DNA of 51,705 nt from Ferruginibacter sp. GTDB lineage: Bacteria > Bacteroidota > Bacteroidia > Chitinophagales > Chitinophagaceae. Below are positions 19,410 to 27,892 of the stretch, piece by piece. Where the stretch lies: the NCBI RefSeq assembly GCF_028288465.1, contig NZ_JAQBNR010000028.1, forward strand, positions 1-51,705, written 5' to 3'. The translations under genes and the position numbers were made by a program. Below the pieces are notes generated by a model. The model did no database searches and was not told where the DNA came from. It saw nothing but the letters and a program-made list of their open reading frames with translations. The number at the start of each line of letters is the position of its first letter. Positions within the stretch are counted from its first letter, which is position 1.

Positions 19410-20732
19410 ATGAAAAGCTTATTCAAAAAATCCGGTTGCTATATATTGCTCTTTATTTTGATTACCGGTTGCCATCAAAAGAAAGTAGTACCAAAAATTT
19501 CCGATGCTGAAATACTGCATCAGAACGAGGATCTCCTTACGCAGATTATAATCTACGATGTATTTACGCCACCGGTAGCCAGCAGGATATATGTGTATTC
19601 TTCGCTTGCTTCTTACGAAGCTATAAAATACAGTAAGGAAGGAACTCCTTCGATAACTGAAAAATTAAAGGGCTTTGGTAAAATACCTGCACCTGAAAAA
19701 GGTAAAAAGTACGACTTTACGCTTGCTGCTACCAAGGCCTTTTTTACGGTGGTCAGAAATGTAAAAGTGTTTTCGGTGGATTCGTTAAAAAGCTATGAAG
19801 AAAACGTATACACGAATTTTAAAGAAAGCCTGGATGATTCAGTTTATGAACGTTCTGTTGCACTGGGGGATACAATTGGCAAAGTAATACTGGCCAGGGC
19901 AAAAACTGATGGCTATTTGCAGTCGAGGGGAAAGCCTAAACATCTTGGCAGCGAAGAGGCCGGCAAATGGAGACCCACACCGCCGGATTATTCGGATGGA
20001 ATAGAGTGGTGCTGGAATACAATGAAGCCCATGATGTTGGATTCTGCGTCTCAGTTTATGCCGCCAAGGCCGCCTGCATTCAGCACCGATACCAACAGCG
20101 TTTTTTATAAAAATACCCGGGAGGTTTACAATATCGCAATAAATTTAACTGAAGAGCAGAAGGCAACGGCCCGTTACTGGGACGATAATCCGTTTGTAAT
20201 TGAACACTCCGGACACATGATGTTTGGTAATAAAAAAATTACACCGGGCGGCCACTGGATGGGGATTACTGCAATTGCCTGTAAACAAACTCACGCGGAT
20301 CAGGTAAAAACGGCACAGGCCTATGCGCTTACTGCCATTGCCATGTACGATGCCTTCATATCCTGCTGGGATGAGAAATATCGCAGCAATGTTATCCGGC
20401 CAGTCACTGTAATAAATGAATCAATAGACCAGGGATGGACACCTTATCTGCAAACACCCCCATTTCCTGAATATACCAGCGGGCATAGTACCATCACCCG
20501 TTCGGCTGCTGTTGTTTTGACAAAATTATTTGGTGATAATTTTGCTTTCCAGGATACAAGTGATCTTCGTTATATCGGCATGCAACGTCACTTTAATTCA
20601 TTTGTACAGGCAGCGGATGAAGCTTCCATCAGCCGTGTGTATGGGGGCATTCATTATCGTAATAGTGTGGATGAAGGCGCTAATGCCGGAAGAAAAGTAG
20701 GAGAATATATAGTGGAGAAAATTATAAAATAA
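19410..20732 (+). CDS. Vanadium-dependent haloperoxidase family lipoprotein (PAP2 fold)
   Basis: 440-aa lipoprotein (ITGC, Cys21). The C-terminal half carries the three PAP2/vanadium haloperoxidase motifs: Kx6RP at K323-R330, SGH at 357-359 (YTSGHSTITRS), and SRx5H at R409-H415. All residues that bind vanadate and its axial His in vanadium chloroperoxidase have counterparts, with matching K-to-R and R-to-H spacing. The family uses H2O2 to oxidise halides, but the same fold serves as an acid phosphatase, so the reaction cannot be fixed from sequence. It is the last gene of the SusCD/FG-GAP cluster and is followed by a terminator. Confidence 0.88.
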   Translation: MKSLFKKSGCYILLFILITGCHQKKVVPKISDAEILHQNEDLLTQIIIYDVFTPPVASRIYVYSSLASYEAIKYSKEGTPSITEKLKGFGKIPAPEKGKKYDFTLAATKAFFTVVRNVKVFSVDSLKSYEENVYTNFKESLDDSVYERSVALGDTIGKVILARAKTDGYLQSRGKPKHLGSEEAGKWRPTPPDYSDGIEWCWNTMKPMMLDSASQFMPPRPPAFSTDTNSVFYKNTREVYNIAINLTEEQKATARYWDDNPFVIEHSGHMMFGNKKITPGGHWMGITAIACKQTHADQVKTAQAYALTAIAMYDAFISCWDEKYRSNVIRPVTVINESIDQGWTPYLQTPPFPEYTSGHSTITRSAAVVLTKLFGDNFAFQDTSDLRYIGMQRHFNSFVQAADEASISRVYGGIHYRNSVDEGANAGRKVGEYIVEKIIK

Positions 20733-20750
20733 AGAGCAGTGTTTTTTACA

Positions 20751-20784
20751 GGGTCTGTATCAACGTGATTCAGGCCTTTTTTTT
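20751..20784 (+). terminator. Intrinsic terminator after the haloperoxidase-type gene
   Basis: GGGTCTG (20751-20757) pairs with CAGGCCT (20771-20777), allowing two G-U pairs, around a 13-nt loop. A run of nine T starts at 20777. It marks the likely end of the cluster on the plus strand. Confidence 0.65.
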
Positions 20785-20858
20785 ACGCGGATAAAGGATT
20801 GTAAATATTGTTGCATGAAAACTATTCTGCAGAACATCGTTTTCACTATATGCGTTTT

Positions 20859-22787
20859 TTATCTTAACAACATAACAGTTCCTTTGCGGATTATTTTTTT
20901 ATTGGATGCAGTACGTATTTCAACATAGTAAACATAAGCTCCCGTGGCCTGAAGCTCAGATTTGTATCTGCCATCCCAGTAGCTGTTAATATTGGCACTT
21001 GAGTAAAGCAGCTTACCCCATTTGTTAAAGATGAGTAACTTAAATTGTTTGTAATTATTTGCAGCTGTTACCTGGAACTTATCATTTCTGCCGTCATCAT
21101 TAGGGGTGAACGCGTTGGGTATAAAAATATCTCTAAATACTTTTATTTTGGCAGATGAGGTACCAGAACCACATCCAACCGTTGAATTTGCGTTCAATGT
21201 GTATACGGCATCTTCTGTAGGGTACACTGTGGGAGTTACCAAATGACTGTCATTAATGAATGTAGCTGGTGACCAAAAAAAATCAACCAGCGTTCCTGTA
21301 ACGGTTGCATTCAATATTACAGAATCGCCCAGGTTTATGTTATGATCGGGCCCTGCATTAACATACAGGTTTTGGAGCACACTTACTTTAACCCAGGCAG
21401 AATCCCTGCACCCAAAAACATTGCTGATGGCAACGTTATATATAGTGGTGTTATTAGGGGATGCTACTGGATTTGCAATAGTGGGGCTGGATAAGTCGTT
21501 GGACGGTGTCCATTGATATTGTTCGCCACCTGCAGCGGAAAGAACCACAGACTTTCCCTGGCAAATTGATGCTTCGGGCTTGTTGATGGAAATGGTAACC
21601 CCCGGGAAAACCCCCAGGTAGAAACTATCTAATGTGCTGCAGCCAGAATTATAGGATTGTGCCAGCTGGTATAATCCAGTGTCGGAAAATTGCACATTTG
21701 GAACAATGGACAAACTGTTATCAGACAGGTATCCATTTGGCCCGGTCCATAAAGCCGAGGTAGCAATGTCTGACCGATAGGGGAGGATCACATCTTTTCC
21801 AAGGCATCCGCGAATACTTTTTGGAGCTAAATGCGCAGGCAGGGGATGAACATTGGTCACGATAAAGTTAGAAGTTATCCAACATTTTGCAGAACCCATA
21901 TTGGATCTTTCTGCCAGCAATATCCTGTACAGCACCATACCTGAATCCCTTCTTGGAATCGAATAAGTTGAAGAGGTAGCCCCGGTGATATTTTTCCATG
22001 TTTTACCGCTATCGACACTATTTTGCCATTGCGTTACAGGGTCAGTAAATCCGGGCTCAAAAGACGCCCCTAATATGAATGGATTTGAATAGCCTGCACA
22101 TACATTTACAGGCTCAGCACTGGTATCCAGCGTAGCCTTTATCGCCGGACCACACATGGCAAATGTTATGTCATCTATTGCAAAGGCGCTTCCACAGCCA
22201 TATCCAGGAGTTGTTTGCACGATAATTTTTACATCATTGATATTGGGCGGCATTACAAAGGATACCCCATATTGTTTCCATACTTTATCGGCTGTAACGG
22301 GTATATTACCAGTACTGTTACTGGCTAAAATAGTTCCCGACAGCGTTTCGACGGTAAAATTTATATTAGGCAATACTGGGGTACCCCCGCATGTAATTGG
22401 CTGCATTACGTTTGTAATCCATGCGGCAAACTGGTAATTGGTATTACCACACAATTCATGAACAGTATCGGTGTAAATTACTCCTGGTGTACTTTCTGCA
22501 TTTACTATCATATAGGCACCCCCCTCATCCTGGGTGTGGTCGCCTGCTAATAAAAACCATGTATGGTCACCACAGCCCAGCAAAAAATTGGTAACACTGT
22601 ACGTTCCTTTACCAGGGCAACCGCCGGAATAATCAAAGGATGTGGCTGAAGCAGGCAATTTTGAGCTCTTTACACCAAATGTAACATTTACAACGGGGTC
22701 ACCCAGGTTACCGTTGCAAAGTTGCGCTTGTAAACCAAATGGGACAAAAAGCAGACAACAAATAGCAAAGCAAATTTTGTCAGTCAT
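20859..22787 (-). CDS. Secreted Ig/PKD-like protein with type B T9SS sorting domain
   Basis: 642-aa secreted protein. The start at 22787 (MTDKICFAICCLLF...LQAQ signal peptide) is preferred over the in-frame ATG at 22841, which would put 18 polar residues ahead of the signal. The N-terminal region is Cys-rich and resembles a carbohydrate-binding or adhesin module. The middle has Ig/PKD-like repeats (QWQNSVDSGKTWKNITG; SICQGKSVVLSAAGGEQYQW; VNAGPDHNINLGDSVILNA). The last ~85 residues form a gliding-motility-type C-terminal domain (IPNAFTPNDDGRNDKF, KWGKLLY, YWDG, TGAYVYYVEI), which targets proteins to the type IX secretion system. Predicted cell-surface or secreted adhesin; ligand unknown. Confidence 0.9.
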   Translation of the reverse strand: MTDKICFAICCLLFVPFGLQAQLCNGNLGDPVVNVTFGVKSSKLPASATSFDYSGGCPGKGTYSVTNFLLGCGDHTWFLLAGDHTQDEGGAYMIVNAESTPGVIYTDTVHELCGNTNYQFAAWITNVMQPITCGGTPVLPNINFTVETLSGTILASNSTGNIPVTADKVWKQYGVSFVMPPNINDVKIIVQTTPGYGCGSAFAIDDITFAMCGPAIKATLDTSAEPVNVCAGYSNPFILGASFEPGFTDPVTQWQNSVDSGKTWKNITGATSSTYSIPRRDSGMVLYRILLAERSNMGSAKCWITSNFIVTNVHPLPAHLAPKSIRGCLGKDVILPYRSDIATSALWTGPNGYLSDNSLSIVPNVQFSDTGLYQLAQSYNSGCSTLDSFYLGVFPGVTISINKPEASICQGKSVVLSAAGGEQYQWTPSNDLSSPTIANPVASPNNTTIYNVAISNVFGCRDSAWVKVSVLQNLYVNAGPDHNINLGDSVILNATVTGTLVDFFWSPATFINDSHLVTPTVYPTEDAVYTLNANSTVGCGSGTSSAKIKVFRDIFIPNAFTPNDDGRNDKFQVTAANNYKQFKLLIFNKWGKLLYSSANINSYWDGRYKSELQATGAYVYYVEIRTASNKKIIRKGTVMLLR

Positions 22788-23198
22788 GTATGCTCCCCGG
22801 TGGCATGTCAATATTATTTTCAATACCTGAGTGTTTAACAATATGGAGCTAATTCGTTTTTGATAATAACGTTCTTCAAAAAGACGAGACCGTAAAATGG
22901 TCCCTCCTGAACATGCTATGAAATTAGGTACTTATTTTTTATTCTCTCGCTTTACCCAGTACTAATTTCCTGCAACTTACTGCCTGTATTTATTGATTTT
23001 TATGCATTGCGATGAAGGTTAGATTTACAAGAATGATGCTAAGCAGGTCCGGAGAAGATTGCACCAGGAAACATGTAACCAAGGCTCTTTTTAGCCGGAG
23101 TGTTTATCTGCAGTTTTCTATGGGGTATAAAGAAGAGTAAGATTATTTTTCTTCATTTAATTATGGGGGAAACCTGGCAGCAAGACAAAATATTACTG

Positions 23199-23232
23199 AA
23201 AAAAAATAGTCCTTCCGTAGAAACGGAAGGAC
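23199..23232 (-). terminator. Intrinsic terminator of repeat copy A (minus strand)
   Basis: Perfect 10-bp stem GTCCTTCCGT / ACGGAAGGAC with a 4-nt loop. On the minus strand it is followed by TA and a run of eight T (the A tract at 23199-23206). There is no T tract on the plus-strand side, so the orientation is minus. Confidence 0.8.
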
Positions 23233-23370
23233 ATTAACGATTGCTTGCCATATGAAAATCTTAAAAAAGTAGAATTGATCTCCTCAACATCTCACTGCAC
23301 ATTAGGGATTGTTATCTTTTTACTTCTCCCGGCTTTTTGTATGTGCCCTTATTTCTTTTGTAAAAGTAGT
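23199..23370 (-). ncRNA. Candidate small RNA unit, copy A of a two-copy repeat
   Basis: Read on the minus strand, the unit begins with ACTACTTTTACAAAAGAAAT (23351-23370), which carries a near -7 motif. After a variable middle it ends with a block shared almost exactly with copy B and a strong terminator. Just before the hairpin both copies have a five-codon frame ATGGCAAGCAATCGTTAA (MASNR, 23234-23251). Copy A also has a 13-codon frame starting MCSEMLRR. Whether the unit makes an RNA, a leader peptide or nothing is inference; only the repeat and terminator are directly seen. Confidence 0.4.
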
Positions 23371-23415
23371 CTGTACACCTGTGTGTAAAAAACTATCTTA
23401 TAAGATGTTTAATGA

Positions 23416-23616
23416 CCGTTAAGTATATCCATATCAAGGAAAAGGCCTGTTGCGTTTGATTCACACCATGTTATTTTAATGATGGCCAACATAAATGTGG
23501 TGCCTGAATTTGTCCTGCGAAAAAATTCTACCGACCGTTTACAGACAGTATTCCCAATAAACGGCATGGAGCAATTGCAGCAATCGGTTCGCAAGGCAAA
23601 TACTATTATTGCTTAA
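23416..23616 (+). pseudogene. Coding-like remnant, unrecognised
   Basis: 66 open codons ending at TAA 23614-23616, with an internal ATG at 23479 (MMANINVVPEF...). The tail VFPINGMEQLQQSVRKAN has an amphipathic helix-like composition that looks protein-derived. There is no upstream start beyond a TGA at 23413 and no known family. It could be the 3' end of a lost gene or chance. Confidence 0.25.
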
Positions 23617-23620
23617 TTGC

Positions 23621-23828
23621 ATGCAAATCATCTTATATAAATCGAAAATAGTAGCCGGAAAATTTGCAAAAAATGAGGTTAGGGTTCTCGAGATAATACC
23701 ATGGCAGTCTGCGTGAACTGGTGTTTATCCTCACAAACGGCACTGAAATTATTGAGAAATACTAAGATGATGAACAGGATGCCCGGTCTTCACAAAAAAA
23801 TAGGTATTCCTATTATTTTCCGGTATAA
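23621..23828 (+). pseudogene. Decayed coding-like sequence with a frameshift and an internal stop
   Basis: ATG at 23621 opens MQIILYKSKIVAGKF... up to PWQS, then a TGA at 23714. A +1 shift near 23708 restores LRELVFILTNGTEIIEKY, a TAA at 23763, then DDEQDAR and further open codons to 23828. The pieces read as one small protein broken by one indel and one nonsense change. I do not recognise the family. Confidence 0.3.
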
Positions 23829-23888
23829 GTTTATATTGTATATATACATTTAAGCAAAGCCAATCATACAGAAAAAACGAGTGACCAC

Positions 23889-23921
23889 AAAAAAATAGTC
23901 CTTCCGTAGAAACGGAAGGAC
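23889..23921 (-). terminator. Intrinsic terminator of repeat copy B (minus strand)
   Basis: The same 10-bp stem and 4-nt loop as in copy A (23898-23921), followed on the minus strand by TA and seven T. Confidence 0.8.
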
Positions 23922-24080
23922 TTTAACGATTGCTTGCCATATGAAAATCTTACAAAACTGTTAAAATTATTTTATTATTAAATTGTTACGCTTTATATTT
24001 GCGCAGTACTAACGATTGATTGCCTTTTTCTCGAAATTACCGCTTAACAACAACGCCCATATTTCTTTTGTAAAAGTAGT
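23889..24080 (-). ncRNA. Candidate small RNA unit, copy B of a two-copy repeat
   Basis: Same organisation as copy A: ACTACTTTTACAAAAGAAAT at its minus-strand 5' end (24061-24080), a divergent middle, then the shared block (identical to copy A at about 63 of 66 positions) with the MASNR mini-frame and the terminator. In copy B the 5' motif is enclosed by a 9-bp inverted repeat ACGCCCATA / TATGGGCGT (24052-24088 region). Its middle carries a second near-copy of the shared block core (24010-24024 against 23924-23938, 14 of 15 identical). Confidence 0.4.
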
Positions 24081-24226
24081 ATGGGCGTTTGTATATAAAA
24101 AATTAAATTGACGGCAATTTAATGATGGTTAAACTCCTTTTAAATTTATAAAGTATTGTTGTACAGAGTTTAGCACCTGCTTTTATCATGATATCCAAAA
24201 GTTTTTCTTTCTTATTATAAAAAATT

Positions 24227-24253
24227 TTATTTTAGTTTAATTTACTAAAATAA
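24227..24253. repeat. 10-bp inverted repeat in AT-rich spacer
   Basis: TTATTTTAGT and ACTAAAATAA are perfect inverted copies separated by 7 bp. It could be an operator or a weak end-of-transcript hairpin for the CorC-like gene; nothing decides between these. Confidence 0.5.
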
Positions 24254-24387
24254 GAAGGATATTTCCACTTTATAGGTAAAATAAATATATTATATATTAT
24301 TTAATATAAAAGTCGGAAGCGGTACTGACTAATAAAGAATAAAAAAGCAGGCTGTGGAATAAGGTATAAGCAGCGATATAAATGAAA

Positions 24388-25686
24388 TTACTCTTCCATA
24401 TTATCTTTTAATTCTTCCGATATCTTCACCAATAACTTGTCAATTCGCTGGCCATCCATGTCAACAATTTCAAATTCAAAACCCCGCCAATCGAATGTAT
24501 CGCCGGTTTTAGGAATTCGTTCCAGTTCATGCAATACAAAACCCGCCACGGTATCAAATTCATGTTCACCTTCATTCATCCATTCTGTCTTTTCAAAATG
24601 GCTTAAAAAATCGTAAAACGTAATCTGGGCGTCAACCAGGTAGCTTCCGTCAGCACGCTCAGTAATTTCATACTCTTCCTGGCCGGTCTGCGGTACGTCT
24701 CCTACAATAGCTTCCAGTATATCATTCAGCGTAATCATGCCTTCCAGTGTGCCATATTCATTTACTATAAAGCAACTATGAATTTTTGTTTGCTTTATCT
24801 TTTCAAGCAATTGATAAGGGCTGTTATTTTCGGGTACAAACAGTGCCGGTTTGATAAGTGCTTTCAATGGGGTTGCCGGTGCGGCTTTCAACAGGTCTTT
24901 AATATAAATAAGCCCCTTGATATCGTCCACCGTTTTCTCGCAAACAGGGTAAGTCGAATAAGTAATCTGGTCAAATTTTTCAGTAACTGTTTGTACCGTG
25001 TCATCAATATCAAACCAGGCAATTTCAGTACGGTGCGTCATTAAAGAAGTAATATTACGGTCACCCAAATGAAATACCCTTTCAATAATTTCTTTCTCCT
25101 CTGTTTCAATGGTGCCGTGTTCGCTCCCCTCGCTTATCATAGCTTTAATTTCATCTTCCGTTACCGCATTATCGCTGGCTACTTTAACGTTGAAAATTTT
25201 AAAGATGATGTTGGTGATGGTATTCAGTAACCATACAATGGGGTAAACTATGGTGGAAAGGATGTTCATTGGTCCCGCTACCAGCCGGGCAATTTTTTCC
25301 GCCCTTAGCATTCCCATTCTTTTAGGTACCAGCTCTCCTAAAATAATTGACAAAAATGTCACCAGCATTACTATCAATACCGTAGAAATAGTAGTAGCAT
25401 AGGGCTTAAGCAAATCAAATTTTTCCACAAAAGGCTTCAGGTGCATGCTGAATTTCTCGCCCGAGTATACACCCGTCAAAATGGATATTAATGTAATGCC
25501 AATTTGAGCGGTAGATAAAAATTTCTCCGGATTAGCTGCCAGGTCCAATGCGGCTTTTGCCTTCTGATCTCCTTTATTGCCAAGGCTTTCCAGTCTTCCC
25601 TTACGGGCACTCACCAGGGCAATTTCACTCATTACAAAAAGCCCGTTTACAATAATAAGGGCCAGTAAAATAAATATTTCTGTCAT
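24388..25686 (-). CDS. CorC/HlyC (CNNM-type) membrane protein with CBS domains
   Basis: 432-aa inner-membrane protein of the UPF0053/hemolysin C-like family, linked in other bacteria to Mg2+/Co2+ efflux or resistance. The N-terminal DUF21/CNNM domain (about 1-190) has about four hydrophobic segments, starting with MTEIFILLALIIVNGLFV and the family motif MSEIALVSARKGRLE. A CBS pair follows at about 205-325 (ERVFHLGDRNITSLMTHR; YGTLEGMITLNDILEAIVGD). The CorC-type transporter-associated domain closes the protein at about 345-425 (DTVAGFVLHELERIPKTGD). Length and domain order are normal. Its leader holds a small hairpin (25701-25722). Confidence 0.93.
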   Translation of the reverse strand: MTEIFILLALIIVNGLFVMSEIALVSARKGRLESLGNKGDQKAKAALDLAANPEKFLSTAQIGITLISILTGVYSGEKFSMHLKPFVEKFDLLKPYATTISTVLIVMLVTFLSIILGELVPKRMGMLRAEKIARLVAGPMNILSTIVYPIVWLLNTITNIIFKIFNVKVASDNAVTEDEIKAMISEGSEHGTIETEEKEIIERVFHLGDRNITSLMTHRTEIAWFDIDDTVQTVTEKFDQITYSTYPVCEKTVDDIKGLIYIKDLLKAAPATPLKALIKPALFVPENNSPYQLLEKIKQTKIHSCFIVNEYGTLEGMITLNDILEAIVGDVPQTGQEEYEITERADGSYLVDAQITFYDFLSHFEKTEWMNEGEHEFDTVAGFVLHELERIPKTGDTFDWRGFEFEIVDMDGQRIDKLLVKISEELKDNMEE

Positions 25687-25810
25687 AAAATTTAACTAAA
25701 ACCGCCGTTTGAGAACAGCGGTAGTTGATGCAAATATCTACAATCTAATCTAAAACACGGATTTAAACGTTAGGCAAACTGTTTATGGTGTTGGAATACA
25801 GCATTATTTT

Positions 25811-25838
25811 TTTGATAGCTGCTTAGCATTTACATTTG
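25811..25838 (+). promoter_or_regulatory. Candidate promoter for the FAD oxidoreductase gene
   Basis: TTTG at 25811-25814 and TACATTTG at 25831-25838 match the Bacteroidota -33 (TTTG) and -7 (TAnnTTTG) boxes, with a slightly short 16-bp gap. The start codon follows 10 bp after the -7 box, implying a very short leader. Confidence 0.45.
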
Positions 25839-25848
25839 CCCGGTCGTT

Positions 25849-27309
25849 ATGAATAAACAGAAAATTGCCATTATTGGTGCCGGCCCTGCTGGACTTACAG
25901 CAGCCTACCAGTTAGCCAAAGCGGGTCAGGAGGTAACTGTTTTTGAAGCTGATGCGCAGTATGTGGGAGGCATATCAAGAACCGAAAATTACAAGGGGTA
26001 TTTATTTGATATCGGTGGTCACCGTTTTTTTTCCAAAAACAAAGAAGTGGAAGATCTATGGACAGAAATTTTGCCCAACGATATGCTGGAAAGACCAAGA
26101 AGCTCCAGCATTTTTTATAAACACCTTTTTTTTTCTTACCCGCTAAATGCCATTGAAGCATTGCGTAAACTCGGGGTAGCTGAATCGATACACTGTGTAT
26201 TGAGTTATCTAAAAGCAAAAATGTTCCCGGTAAAAAAGCCACTCAATTTTGAAGACTGGGTCAGCAATCATTTTGGCAGGCGGTTGTACAGCATTTTTTT
26301 TAAAACCTATACAGAAAAAGTTTGGGGCATACCCTGCAGGGAGATATCTGCAGATTGGGCTGTTCAACGCATTAAAGGATTGTCGTTGAGCAGAGCCATT
26401 ATAAATGCCGTTATAAAGCCGCCCGCTGGAAGTAAGAGGCCCATCATTAAAACGTTGATTGATACCTTCCGCTATCCCAGGCTTGGGCCGGGAATGATGT
26501 GGACTGCCTGTGCTGAAAAAAGTAAAGCGATGGGAGCAAGCATCCTGATGAATGCAACAGTTAATGCAATTTCGTTACAGCAAAACAAATGGCAACTTAC
26601 AACTTCAACAGGTGCTACTTTCGGAGGTTTTGATTATGTTTTATCCTCTGCTGCAATTGCACAATTGCTGCCGGCAGTTGCGCCGGCGTTACCAGCTGCC
26701 GCATTACAGGCAGCCAAGCAATTAAAGTACCGCGACTTCATCACCGTTATTTTAATTTTAAAAGATGAACATACATTTAAAGAGAACTGGATTTATGTGC
26801 ATGATCCTGCAGTAAAAGCAGGCAGGGTACAAAATTTTAAATCCTGGAGCCCGGATATGGTACCAGATAAAAGCATGGCTTGTTATGGCCTGGAATATTT
26901 TTGTTTTCAAGGAGACGGGATGTGGCAAAGCAGTGATGCCGAATTAATTATGCTGGGCAAAAATGAAATTGAAAAAATTGGACTTGCGCAGGCATCGGCG
27001 GTGAAAGACGGATATGTGGTGAGGCAAAAAAGGGCTTACCCTGTATACGATCACAGCTATAAAGAAAACATAGCGCTGGTAAAGGAAGCATTGCGCCAAT
27101 ACCCGGGTTTATATTTAATGGGCCGCAACGGAATGCATAAATATAATAACCAGGACCATAGCATGATGACGGCGATGCTTGCAGTAAAAAATATTCTTGC
27201 CGGAGAAGAACTATATGATTTATGGAAAGTAAACCAGGATGCGGAATACCACGAAGAGGGCGAAAGTGCAGCCCACAAAGGAGGCAGAATGATACCTGAA
27301 AAATTATAA
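25849..27309 (+). CDS. FAD-dependent oxidoreductase, UDP-galactopyranose-mutase/amine-oxidase-like
   Basis: 486 aa. The N-terminal FAD-binding Rossmann motif is IIGAGPAGLTAAYQLAKAG with glycines 10, 12 and 15, followed by a VFEA acid for the ribose hydroxyls. GGISRTENYKGYLFDIGGHRFFSKN is typical of the NAD(P)/FAD-dependent oxidoreductases related to protoporphyrinogen oxidase and UDP-galactopyranose mutase. The C-terminal end has the second FAD contact region (YLMGRNGMHKYNNQDHSMMTAM). The family often sits with polyprenyl-lipid and envelope glycan genes, which fits the PAP2 and LTA-synthase neighbours. It ends 16 bp from the convergent PAP2 gene. The substrate is unknown. Confidence 0.85.
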   Translation: MNKQKIAIIGAGPAGLTAAYQLAKAGQEVTVFEADAQYVGGISRTENYKGYLFDIGGHRFFSKNKEVEDLWTEILPNDMLERPRSSSIFYKHLFFSYPLNAIEALRKLGVAESIHCVLSYLKAKMFPVKKPLNFEDWVSNHFGRRLYSIFFKTYTEKVWGIPCREISADWAVQRIKGLSLSRAIINAVIKPPAGSKRPIIKTLIDTFRYPRLGPGMMWTACAEKSKAMGASILMNATVNAISLQQNKWQLTTSTGATFGGFDYVLSSAAIAQLLPAVAPALPAAALQAAKQLKYRDFITVILILKDEHTFKENWIYVHDPAVKAGRVQNFKSWSPDMVPDKSMACYGLEYFCFQGDGMWQSSDAELIMLGKNEIEKIGLAQASAVKDGYVVRQKRAYPVYDHSYKENIALVKEALRQYPGLYLMGRNGMHKYNNQDHSMMTAMLAVKNILAGEELYDLWKVNQDAEYHEEGESAAHKGGRMIPEKL

Positions 27310-27325
27310 TTGTATGTTTAGGATT

Positions 27326-27892
27326 TTACCCCAATCCAAATTTTTGATTAAATATTCTGCCTGCTAAATAACCAACCCCAAGACCAATAAGCGTACCACC
27401 TAAAATATCTGTCGGATAATGAACCCCGATGTACAACTGGGCATACGCAACTCCAAATGCCCAAACAAAAAACAACCATGGCCAGGTTTTGAACTCCCTG
27501 GATAAAGTGATGTAAAAAAACATCGCCATACCAAAATGATTGGCAGCATGCGACGAGACAAAGCCACTGCTTTGTGGCAGGTAAATGCCTTTAAATAACC
27601 GGATCCATCCCCCTACTGCGGGGTCATTGCAGGGCCTTAACCGCACAATGTGTTCCTTTAACAAATCACTGCTGATGTAGTTGCAAACAACAACGGTAGC
27701 CAGGGCAAGCAGTATCCATTGCCACCAGGTTTTTTTATAATTGATGATTATAAATAAAAACAAAAAAAGATACAGTGGCAGCCAGGTATTGGGATTGCGC
27801 ATGGCTGGAAGCAAGCCATCTAAAAAGCTGTTGTGCCACTGCGCATTGATGTGATGTAATACCATCCGGTCCCACTGCTGTATTGATTGCAT
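27326..27892 (-). CDS. PAP2-family membrane phosphatase
   Basis: 188-aa integral membrane phosphatase with about five hydrophobic segments. The three PAP2 motifs are intact: Kx6RP at K79-R86 (KEHIVRLRP), the SSH variant of SGH at 113-115 (FVSSHAANHF), and a GVHYPTD block with His158 and Asp162. Members dephosphorylate lipid pyrophosphates such as undecaprenyl diphosphate, or phosphatidic acid. It is divergent from the LTA-synthase-like pair (63-bp spacer) and convergent with the FAD enzyme, so it plausibly serves the same envelope lipid pathway. Confidence 0.88.
   Translation of the reverse strand: MQSIQQWDRMVLHHINAQWHNSFLDGLLPAMRNPNTWLPLYLFLFLFIIINYKKTWWQWILLALATVVVCNYISSDLLKEHIVRLRPCNDPAVGGWIRLFKGIYLPQSSGFVSSHAANHFGMAMFFYITLSREFKTWPWLFFVWAFGVAYAQLYIGVHYPTDILGGTLIGLGVGYLAGRIFNQKFGLG

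Larger units (their letters stand above)
22788..24387. other. Gene-poor 1.6-kb region with repeated elements and decayed coding sequence
   Basis: No convincing intact gene lies between the T9SS protein and the CorC-like gene. It holds two copies of a repeated element (23199-23370 and 23889-24080), coding-like debris between them (23416-23828), and an AT-rich stretch with a 10-bp inverted repeat at 24227-24253. A 61-codon minus-strand frame at 23409-23594 overlaps the debris on the opposite strand and does not look like a protein. Confidence 0.7.

Noticed and set aside
19410..20732. Simple lipid phosphatase assignment for the PAP2-fold lipoprotein
   Set aside because: The long N-terminal domain, lipobox and YTSGHS context fit the vanadium haloperoxidase family better, though phosphatase activity is not excluded.
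23409..23594. 61-codon minus-strand reading frame in the gene-poor region
   Set aside because: Composition is not protein-like and it overlaps a more plausible plus-strand remnant.
23199..24080. CRISPR array
   Set aside because: Only two repeat copies, about 690 bp apart, with terminator structure and no regular spacers.
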